Of a stretch of 7,601 nt of DNA, positions 1 through 5,627 are shown in pieces (the first letter of the stretch is position 1; each line of letters starts with the position of its first letter). Under the pieces are notes generated by a model. That model searched no databases. It worked only from the letters and a program-made list of their open reading frames with translations, and was not told where the DNA came from. The stretch spans positions 1 to 7,601 of the forward strand of contig JBCCLI010000326.1 of assembly GCA_039026975.1 (NCBI GenBank), in the 5' to 3' direction. The stretch comes from JBCBKZ01 sp039026975 (lineage in GTDB: Bacteria; Bacteroidota; Bacteroidia; J057). The position numbers were made by a program, and so were the translations under genes.

Positions 1-776
1 ATCCACTGATCAATTTCTTGTATATCCCTTTTCATGGGAGAAACATTCCCTGAAACAAAATTGATAGGATTATTGATCTCATGGGCTATTCCCGCAGTAA
101 GTTGACCTAAGGAAGCCATCTTTTCAGCTTGAACCAGCTGTGTCTGGGCTTGCTTGATCTGAAGATTTTGTTCTTCTAATAACTGATTCTTTTGGAGAAT
201 AGCCAGTTCATACTCCTCCTGTAATCCGCGGTAAAAGAGTAAAGAGAGGAAGGTGACAATGAAAATATTAACAATGATGTTAATGATAGCTCCTGCTTCC
301 CAAGCTGTATTTGAATACTGGCCAAAATCGGCTAGCTGAGTGATGTAATACCAGGAAGCCAAGAAGCCTATGAGGGTAAAAAAGAGGTAGATATACATCC
401 ACTTTTTATCTTTAAAGATCATGCTAGGGATGATAACCATGGGGATGAAGTTCATAGGGCCATAAGAAGCAGGGGGCATGAGGGTGTTTACATAGGTGAC
501 AATACCAATCCCAAAGATCATCAGATAGTGTTTAGCCGCCAGATAACGCCTCAGATGATTGAGCCAAAGACAGAAAGAGAAGGAAATAATATTTACTGAG
601 CCTGTGAAGAGGCTCACCATATCATAGTTAAAGAAATAGGGAATAACAGATAAGGAGAGAAAAATACAAATCCCCATCAAGCTGATTCGGTTGATCAACC
701 CTATAGCCCTCCGTTCTGCGGGGTCCATTCCCTCCTGTATCCCTAGATGGATGAGCTTTATATGTAAATTCTTCAT
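1..776 (-). CDS. Sensor histidine kinase, N-terminal part (runs off left edge)
   Basis: The reading frame opens at the ATG at 776-774 and is still open at base 1, giving 258 complete residues. An in-frame stop lies about 50 bases upstream with no other ATG between, which supports this start; no Shine-Dalgarno sequence is seen. After a short cytosolic leader there are about six hydrophobic segments (roughly residues 31-49, 58-73, 84-100, 109-121, 126-145, 162-183) with no large extracytoplasmic domain. A charged, Gln/Glu-rich helix (about 184-218) joins them to a DHp H-box, MASLGQLTAGIAHEINNPIN, with the presumed phospho-acceptor at His232. The HEINNPINF form is typical of kinases followed by a HATPase_c domain, which should lie beyond the left edge. 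By family it would autophosphorylate and pass the phosphate to a response regulator not seen here. The signal is unknown. The nuclease gene upstream is on the same strand, 101 bases away with no obvious terminator, so read-through is possible. Confidence 0.9.
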   Translation of the reverse strand, partial: MKNLHIKLIHLGIQEGMDPAERRAIGLINRISLMGICIFLSLSVIPYFFNYDMVSLFTGSVNIISFSFCLWLNHLRRYLAAKHYLMIFGIGIVTYVNTLMPPASYGPMNFIPMVIIPSMIFKDKKWMYIYLFFTLIGFLASWYYITQLADFGQYSNTAWEAGAIINIIVNIFIVTFLSLLFYRGLQEEYELAILQKNQLLEEQNLQIKQAQTQLVQAEKMASLGQLTAGIAHEINNPINFVSGNVSPMKRDIQEIDQW

Positions 777-877
777 GTAGTAGCTAAGTACATCTACCTT
801 TGTTAGTGGATGCGCCTACATCTGTATAGACAGCAAATTCTCAGTCAGGTTGAATGCTAGTAGCTGTAAAGGAGAAA

Positions 878-2146
878 TTAATCATATTCTCCCAACAACC
901 TCACAGCTTTCTCGTGTTTGATCTCCATGATGGGCGTATCTCGTGAAAATTTGACTTTTCCTTTCACACATATACATTTCTCTAGTAAGTCCACATGGGG
1001 CTGATAGGAGAAATTAGTGGTATACTCTTGCCAGATAGCCACAGAGAATATCTGATTAGGGAATTTTTTATCCAGGTTTAGGAAAATATGTCCATTACGT
1101 GTCAAGGTGGCACTAACTACCGTACCACAGATTGTTACCTTCTCACCTGTATCCGCAAAAAAGCGAGCTTGGACTGTATTATAGGTCAGATGGGGGAGTT
1201 CTTCCGGGTTCAGAGGTGCTACCTCTCCATTTTCTACTGAGGGCAGCCACTCTTCCGGATGATGCTGTTTTTCTATTTCCTGGTCCAGTTTAGGAAAGAA
1301 ATTAATGCCTGTAAGGACTTCCACCTCATCTATAGATGCTGAGTAGGAGACAAGGGGGTAGAAACTTTTTTTATTTGGGAGTATGAATCCTATTCCTCTT
1401 TCATTTTTAACATCAACAATCACCTTGAAGAATTTTTCTGGGATAGATACCTTGTTTAGGCTTCTTTGAATAGGTGGTAAGGAGTCATGGAGAACAGGTC
1501 CGGTCACCACGTATAGCTCTGTTTCTGGATGACTGATGATATATCCCCGCATAATTCCTTCCAGTTCCGCCCATATGCCTCTGTTCAGTTCGGGCAGCTG
1601 GGGAGACATATTAGAGTAGAAATAGGATTCTGATAAGGCCGTTTCAGACCAGCGGAAGTCCGCAGAAGGCGCCAGGTGGCCTCTATCATACCCATATCCG
1701 TCATACTCAAAGGTGCTATCTTCTTGAATATATTTCAGGAAGTAATCCACCTCCGTGGCAGTACCTGTGGTTACCATGGGATCAACTCTAAAGTCATTGG
1801 TACGGCCTATATTTCCCTTTATAATGTCAGGTAAAACCATGTGTGCCACCCATTTAGCTTGCTCATGCCGTTCATCATATACCAAAGACATAGCAGAATG
1901 CTGGATGACTGTTTCTTCTGAATTTAGTTCCGGCAGTACGTACTGCTGGAGATCACGCTGAACCTTTTGAAGCTTAAGCTCTTCTAGTTTGGCTAGCAGG
2001 TCTTCTCTGTATTCTTCGCTACTAGAAATCTGCTCGCTAAGGCCTGCTATCTGTACTTCTAGCTCTTGGGCAGGGAGAATTCCTATTATCAGCAGAAAAG
2101 TGAGGGTACTACTAAATGCTATGCGGTTCATGCTAAGGAGTGTCAT
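878..2146 (-). CDS. Secreted DNA/RNA non-specific endonuclease (Serratia nuclease family) with C-terminal OB-fold-like module
   Basis: A 422-residue protein with a hydrophobic signal peptide (about residues 7-26, probable cleavage near LPAQ), so exported. Residues 28-66 look like a short coiled coil. The nuclease domain spans about 85-290 and carries the family motif DRGH at 154-157 (His157 as general base), then N179, Q183, N188 and E196 in the NMSPQ...NRGIW...E pattern; their spacing matches Asn110, Gln114, the Mg-binding Asn119 and Glu127 of the Serratia enzyme. The catalytic set is therefore complete. Such enzymes cut single- and double-stranded DNA and RNA without strong sequence preference, for nutrition or removal of extracellular DNA. 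Residues about 328-416 contain GEKVTICGTV and a later CVKGKV...TPIMEI pattern, which look like a small beta-barrel nucleic-acid-binding module; this part is inferred. An AGAGG stretch 8 bases before the first ATG favours that start, but Met6 (2131) is an alternative that gives a more compact signal peptide. Confidence 0.92.
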   Translation of the reverse strand: MTLLSMNRIAFSSTLTFLLIIGILPAQELEVQIAGLSEQISSSEEYREDLLAKLEELKLQKVQRDLQQYVLPELNSEETVIQHSAMSLVYDERHEQAKWVAHMVLPDIIKGNIGRTNDFRVDPMVTTGTATEVDYFLKYIQEDSTFEYDGYGYDRGHLAPSADFRWSETALSESYFYSNMSPQLPELNRGIWAELEGIMRGYIISHPETELYVVTGPVLHDSLPPIQRSLNKVSIPEKFFKVIVDVKNERGIGFILPNKKSFYPLVSYSASIDEVEVLTGINFFPKLDQEIEKQHHPEEWLPSVENGEVAPLNPEELPHLTYNTVQARFFADTGEKVTICGTVVSATLTRNGHIFLNLDKKFPNQIFSVAIWQEYTTNFSYQPHVDLLEKCICVKGKVKFSRDTPIMEIKHEKAVRLLGEYD

Positions 2147-2174
2147 ACAGTTTGCCTCTATTGATAGGAGAAAA

Positions 2175-2221
2175 TAGCAGCAAGTAACCTATCTAGTCTA
2201 CTTTCCTATCTCCTGCTGCTA
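2175..2221. repeat. Long-loop inverted repeat in the divergent intergenic region
   Basis: TAGCAGCA at 2175-2182 is perfectly inverted as TGCTGCTA at 2214-2221, with 31 bases between. Around it are three copies of one hexamer: GATAGG at 2163-2168 and its complement CCTATC at 2188-2193 and 2205-2210. It lies just upstream of the nuclease start and could be an operator or part of the nuclease leader RNA. An 8-bp stem with so long a loop could also be chance. Apart from this and the promoter candidates I see nothing else in the 239-base gap 2147-2385. Confidence 0.3.
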
Positions 2222-2266
2222 AGATACATTCTCATATTGAAAAAGGAATTTTCATTTTGAGAAAAA

Positions 2267-2341
2267 TTGAATTGTTATTCATCTCTTAATCCTTTGATAG
2301 TAAGCTTTTTGGCTAAAATAAAGGGACTGGCATCACCTTTG
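2267..2341 (+). promoter_or_regulatory. Candidate Bacteroidota-type promoters for the lipoprotein gene
   Basis: Two sites approximate the Bacteroidota sigma-A pattern (TTG near -33, TAnnTTTG near -7). The first is TTG at 2267-2269, 19 bases, then ATCCTTTG at 2289-2296, which would give a leader of about 80-85 bases. The second is TTTG at 2308-2311, 22 bases, then CACCTTTG at 2334-2341, giving a leader of about 35-40 bases. Neither has a perfect TA at the -7 element, so the assignment is tentative and at most one need be real. Confidence 0.3.
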
Positions 2342-2385
2342 ACTTTTTTGGATAGCATAAGCATTTGAAAACCTAATTTTTCATT

Positions 2386-3279
2386 ATGAAAAGACATGTG
2401 TTGCTAATAACTGGAGTAGTCGCCCTACTGGCATTCTCAAGTTGTAATCAGAAAAAACTAGCTCAACTGGAAAGCCAGAATGATGAGCTGCTACGCCAAA
2501 ACCAGATGCAGGATTCCATGCTCACAGAGTTTATGACTGCATTTGACCAGTTTGAGGACAACCTATCCCTTATCAGGGAGCGTGAAAACCTCATTGAAGT
2601 GAATGCGAGTGATCCTGAATTTAGGGTATCTAACAAGGAACGCATCACTGATGGGCTTGAACAGATTAATCTTTTGATGGAAGAAAACAGAGCCATCATA
2701 GATGATCTGAATGGAAAAGTCAAAAACCTGGGCGTCAAAAACAGACAACTCAGAAACTCTATTGCCAAGTTAACTGAAAAGATGGAAGTCAAAGATCAGG
2801 AAATCCTGGCCATGACAAATCAGCTAGCTGCCCAAGAAATTGTGATTGATTCTCTTTATACTGCTAATTCTCAATTGGCAGTAGCTAAGGATGAACTAAC
2901 CATGAGATCTGTAGAGTTAGGAACTCAGGTAGATGAGCAGGCTAGTCGCTTACAAGCTCAGGAAGATGAACTTACGGCGAAGACATACGCCTTGAACACT
3001 GCTTACTATGTAGCAGGAAACAAGAAAGAATTGAAACAGCTCAACGTATTGGATGGAAAGAGAGTTGACTCTCGCTTAGCCAATGACTCTTTCAACCGTA
3101 TTGACATTACCCAGGTGGACCGTATTCCTGTGGAGGCCAAAAAGGTGAAACTGCTCACCAGCCACCCAGAAGGTTCTTATAAGTTTGTGAAGGCCAGCAA
3201 AGAAGAAACTAACCTGGAGATAGTAAATCCAGATGAGTTCTGGCGTACTTCCAAGTACCTGGTATTGTTGACAGATTAA
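2386..3279 (+). CDS. Coiled-coil lipoprotein of unknown function
   Basis: A 297-residue protein with a typical lipoprotein signal: MKRH, a hydrophobic stretch (5-17), then FSSC with Cys20 as the expected lipidated residue, so probably membrane-anchored in the envelope. Residues about 22-200 are almost entirely charged, Gln/Leu-rich helix with heptad character, broken by short gaps near 72-85 and 112-120, which predicts a long coiled coil. The last ~95 residues (203-297) form a separate, probably beta-rich domain starting ALNTAYYVAG, with ITQVDRIPVEAKK and LTSHPEGSYKFV segments and ending in a hydrophobic YLVLLTD. The architecture resembles a Bacteroidota family that databases label as collagen-binding adhesin-like (Cbp1 type); I recall that label but cannot confirm it, and adhesion should not be assumed. 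The start has no Shine-Dalgarno sequence but is preceded by AT-rich sequence, normal for this phylum. It stands alone between a divergent nuclease gene and its own terminator, so it is probably a single-gene transcript. Confidence 0.85.
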   Translation: MKRHVLLITGVVALLAFSSCNQKKLAQLESQNDELLRQNQMQDSMLTEFMTAFDQFEDNLSLIRERENLIEVNASDPEFRVSNKERITDGLEQINLLMEENRAIIDDLNGKVKNLGVKNRQLRNSIAKLTEKMEVKDQEILAMTNQLAAQEIVIDSLYTANSQLAVAKDELTMRSVELGTQVDEQASRLQAQEDELTAKTYALNTAYYVAGNKKELKQLNVLDGKRVDSRLANDSFNRIDITQVDRIPVEAKKVKLLTSHPEGSYKFVKASKEETNLEIVNPDEFWRTSKYLVLLTD

Positions 3280-3312
3280 TCAGCGACATGTGTAGTGCAT
3301 CGCAATTAAGGG

Positions 3313-3340
3313 GGCCGTCCGTAAAAGGGCGGTCTTTTTT
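3313..3340 (+). terminator. Intrinsic terminator of the lipoprotein gene
   Basis: The arms GGCCGTCC (3313-3320) and GGGCGGTC (3327-3334) form an 8-bp stem with two G-T wobbles around a GTAAAA loop, followed directly by six T (3335-3340). It lies 34 bases after the lipoprotein stop codon. Orientation and U-tract fit plus-strand termination. Confidence 0.88.
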
Positions 3341-3362
3341 GTGTTGATTCTTACGCTGATAT

Positions 3363-3417
3363 GCGAAGCCGAAAAGAGATTTAACGCCTATTCTTTGCGG
3401 ATTCGTGCCTTGGCGTG
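3363..3417. repeat. Decayed copy of the CGCAAAGN palindromic repeat
   Basis: The segment 3393-3417 (beginning CTTTGCG, ending GGCGTG) matches 20 of 25 bases of the right arm of the palindrome at 3894-3918, in the same orientation. The segment 3363-3376 (GCGAAGCCGAAAAG) matches 12 of 14 bases of the left arm at 3855-3868. Both parts keep the same order and nearly the same offset (501 and 492 bases), so this looks like a degenerate second copy of the whole element. Pairing between its own arms is poor. It ends 6 bases before the stop codon of the GxxExxY gene, so the two copies bracket that gene as direct repeats. Confidence 0.6.
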
Positions 3418-3423
3418 GCATCT

Positions 3424-3801
3424 TCAAAGGTTATTAACTATCCTTTGTATCCCATCCTTAATCAAAGGAGAATTGAAGTTTATTAATAGGCCGAGCTTAC
3501 ATTTAGCTAATCTCAAATAGGTGAGTAGCTGCTTTTGGTGGACTTTGGCTATTAGCTCGACAGATTTTATCTCTAAAATTACTTTCTCATTAATAATTAA
3601 ATCAGCCCTGAATCCCTTCTCAAGCTTCTGATCTTTCCAGATTAAAGAAATAGGGTGTTGGCGCTGAATACTGAAGCCCTGAGAATAAAGTTCATAGGCT
3701 AAGATTTCTTCATAAACAGATTCGAAAAGACCAGGTCCAAGTTGGGTGTGAATGAGGTAGGAGGTATGAACGACTGCTTTCGCAATATCGTTTTCACTCA
3801 T
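3424..3801 (-). CDS. GxxExxY protein (PD-(D/E)XK nuclease-like fold)
   Basis: A 125-residue protein, the usual full length of this family. It shows the naming motif GLFESVY (G24, E27, Y30), then FRADLII with Asp67, VILEIKS with Glu77 and Lys79, and Gln91 in HQKQLLTYL. D67...E77-I-K79 plus the downstream Gln is the arrangement of a PD-(D/E)XK nuclease core, so catalysis is plausible, but the biological role of the family is not established as far as I know. There is no signal peptide, so it should be cytosolic. The ATG at 3801 follows AT-rich sequence with no Shine-Dalgarno. The gene stands alone, convergent with the lipoprotein gene and separated from the upstream CRTAC-like gene by the palindromic repeat. 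A related decayed repeat lies past its stop codon. This bracketing suggests that the gene and repeats arrived or spread as one unit; that is inference. Confidence 0.9.
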   Translation of the reverse strand: MSENDIAKAVVHTSYLIHTQLGPGLFESVYEEILAYELYSQGFSIQRQHPISLIWKDQKLEKGFRADLIINEKVILEIKSVELIAKVHQKQLLTYLRLAKCKLGLLINFNSPLIKDGIQRIVNNL

Positions 3802-3816
3802 GTGGCTTAAGTTTTG

Positions 3817-3824
3817 TAAAGATA
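3817..3824 (-). promoter_or_regulatory. Candidate -7 element of the GxxExxY gene
   Basis: On the minus strand this reads TATCTTTA, one base off the Bacteroidota -7 consensus TAnnTTTG, about 16 bases before the ATG. No convincing TTG is found at the expected -33 distance, so support is weak. Confidence 0.25.
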
Positions 3825-3851
3825 GAATATACTTTTTCTGAATTTAAATTG

Positions 3852-3918
3852 CACGCAAAGCCGCAAAGGCGCCAAGAAAAAAACTTAAAACTACTTTGCG
3901 ACTTCGCGTCTTTGCGTG
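3852..3918. repeat. Imperfect palindrome of tandem CGCAAAGN units
   Basis: The left arm (3852-3876) reads CA followed by three tandem 8-base units of the form CGCAAAGN (CGCAAAGC, CGCAAAGG, CGCCAAGA). The right arm (3894-3918) is its inverted complement, matching 21 of 25 positions, with mismatches spaced exactly every four bases. The arms are separated by a 17-base A-rich loop (3877-3893). As RNA or single-stranded DNA it could form a long stem-loop. It begins 9 bases beyond the stop codon of the CRTAC-like gene and lies upstream of the GxxExxY gene. No strong T-run follows it on the minus strand, so termination of the operon there is possible but not shown. I recall similar GCAAAG repeats near genes of this type in other Bacteroidota, from memory only. 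Confidence 0.85.
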
Positions 3919-3926
3919 AATAAATT

Positions 3927-5627
3927 TTACTTTTTCATCATCCTAAAGAATACCAAAGCCCCTACAATTACTATTGCTAGTACCACCCACAACCAGTAGT
4001 TAGCCCCTCCACTCTCCATAAACGCTTCTTTCTGCTCCACCACTACCATCTGGTTGACAGGCTGATCTACTAACACCTGAGGAGTGGCAGAAGTCCATTT
4101 CACGATGATGCTATCCACTTTGGTGGCTTCTCCTAATCCGAAGTGTGCATAGGTGGCATTCTGAGATAAATGACTGGACCCCCCTCCATCTATATCCCGC
4201 ATCATTCGCTTGCCATTGACGACTATCTCTACTCTTGAACCCAGTCCATGGGTTTCTGACTTATTCCCTTTCAGTTTTACTTTCAGCCAATTCCCTGAGG
4301 GGGAATCATTTCTGTATAAGCGAGTTACGGTGGAAGGTGCGTAGGGCAGGACAGGAGCCTGATTTACTACCAGCACATCCAAATCTCCATCATTCTCTAT
4401 GTCGAACACCACAGACCCTCTTCCTATCCCAAAGTCCTGGATCCCAGCCTTACTAGCTATGTCTGTAAAGTGTCCTGTTCCATCATTCAAGAAAAGGAAG
4501 TCTCCCATAGGCTGGTCGTTGGGATTGAGGTCCCCATTAGCTACGAAGAGATCCAGGTCTCCATCATGGTCAAAGTCGGCGAAGTTGGCTCCCCAACTAA
4601 TGGTGAGCACATCCATACCGGATTCTGTGAGCATCTCTTTGTAAGGCTTTCCTTTACCTTGGCTGACCATAAACTCGTTAAAGCGTATATCAGGGAAGAG
4701 GTAGTCCATATACCCGTCTTCGTTAATGTCTCCCATAGCTGTCCCCATAGAGTTGATAGCCAGATCCATCTCCAGTTCTTCTGCTACGTCCTTGAATTTC
4801 TTTTCCGGATAAAGATTTTCCAGCATTACGTTAGGCGTAGCCTTATACCCAAAGTCATGATTCACCATGAGATCCTGGTCTCCATCATTATCGAAGTCGT
4901 GAAATACACCTCCAAACCCATAGCCTTTAAAGTCCAGCCCATAGTCTACGTATACATTTTTGAAGCTCTTACCATTCCTATTCTCCAGTAAATATCCTTT
5001 AGATACCTGATTAGCGCTTACTATGGTCTGGTCATTGATATAGGTAAGATCCCCTTCGTAGTTTTTGAAGTAATTACCTACAAAGAGATCCGGGTAGCCA
5101 TCCGCATTAAAATCCCCAAAATTGGCACCAGTACTGAAGGAGTTCAGCTTATCTAGCTTAAAGGCAGAGGTAGCATCCGCAAAGGTCATATCTCCATTAT
5201 TCAGGAATAGAAGATTTTTGGCTCGGGGAATTTTCTTTGTGCTGTCCTTAGTAGTGATGGTGGTAATGAAGAGGTCCACCCAGCCATCTCTGTTCACATC
5301 CGCTCCACTTACACCCTGGGTTACATAGCCTTTAGTTATTTCCAGTCCTGACCCCTCATAGATATTTTTGAAGGTCCCATTTCCCTGGTTTAGGTAGAGC
5401 ACATCTTCATTCATCCCACTGGTAATGTAGAGATCATCATAACCATCTTCATTAAGGTCAAAGACACATATGCCTCCCCCGAACATCCCCTCATATACCC
5501 GGAATTGGTGATGTATACCTGCCTCTTCTGTGATTTCTGTAAATATCATTTGAGAATAGGATGTACACATTATCCCCATTCCTAGCAGAAAGAACAGCCC
5601 TATTTTTTGTAATTCCCGTATCCTCAT
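3927..5627 (-). CDS. CRTAC1-like FG-GAP/VCBS protein with ASPIC/UnbV domain and C-terminal membrane tail
   Basis: A 566-residue exported protein. Residues 1-25 form a signal peptide (probable cleavage after SYS). The body is an FG-GAP/VCBS repeat region, expected to fold as a beta-propeller, with seven calcium-loop motifs of the form DxNxDGxxD at 57-65, 110-118, 172-180, 244-252, 300-308, 351-359 and 409-417. Six fit the form with Asp or Asn at the third position; the last has Glu there (DIENDGDLD). Residues about 446-531 are an ASPIC/UnbV domain (NWLKVKLKG, GLGSRVEI, HFGLGEATKVDSIIVKW). After a short Gly-rich linker, residues 544-562 form a hydrophobic helix followed by RMMKK, an unusual membrane tail for this class. 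Its start codon overlaps the stop of the haloperoxidase-like gene by ATGA (5624-5627), indicating translational coupling. The likely role is a surface or periplasmic binding or assembly partner; no enzymatic activity is evident. Confidence 0.92.
   Translation of the reverse strand: MRIRELQKIGLFFLLGMGIMCTSYSQMIFTEITEEAGIHHQFRVYEGMFGGGICVFDLNEDGYDDLYITSGMNEDVLYLNQGNGTFKNIYEGSGLEITKGYVTQGVSGADVNRDGWVDLFITTITTKDSTKKIPRAKNLLFLNNGDMTFADATSAFKLDKLNSFSTGANFGDFNADGYPDLFVGNYFKNYEGDLTYINDQTIVSANQVSKGYLLENRNGKSFKNVYVDYGLDFKGYGFGGVFHDFDNDGDQDLMVNHDFGYKATPNVMLENLYPEKKFKDVAEELEMDLAINSMGTAMGDINEDGYMDYLFPDIRFNEFMVSQGKGKPYKEMLTESGMDVLTISWGANFADFDHDGDLDLFVANGDLNPNDQPMGDFLFLNDGTGHFTDIASKAGIQDFGIGRGSVVFDIENDGDLDVLVVNQAPVLPYAPSTVTRLYRNDSPSGNWLKVKLKGNKSETHGLGSRVEIVVNGKRMMRDIDGGGSSHLSQNATYAHFGLGEATKVDSIIVKWTSATPQVLVDQPVNQMVVVEQKEAFMESGGANYWLWVVLAIVIVGALVFFRMMKK

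Noticed and set aside
777..877. Promoter or terminator between the nuclease and histidine kinase genes
   Set aside because: Only a small GCTACTAGC palindrome and no T-run or convincing TTG/TAnnTTTG pair were found in these 101 bases.
2463..2792. Minus-strand frame of 109 codons inside the lipoprotein gene
   Set aside because: Antisense to the coiled-coil coding region; the Ser/Phe-rich translation is what reversed Glu/Lys/Leu codons produce.
3209..3427. Minus-strand frame of 72 codons across the lipoprotein end and terminator
   Set aside because: It reads through the terminator stem and the decayed repeat and overlaps the lipoprotein coding sequence; it has no domain or plausible start signal.
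3852..3918. Possible CRISPR array
   Set aside because: The units are only 8 bases, directly abutting and without unique spacers, and no cas genes are present.
4470..4991. Open frame of 173 codons on the plus strand inside the CRTAC-like gene
   Set aside because: It lies fully antisense to a gene with clear domain motifs, and its translation has no recognisable family pattern. Repeated Asp/Gly-rich codons on the other strand easily leave such frames open.
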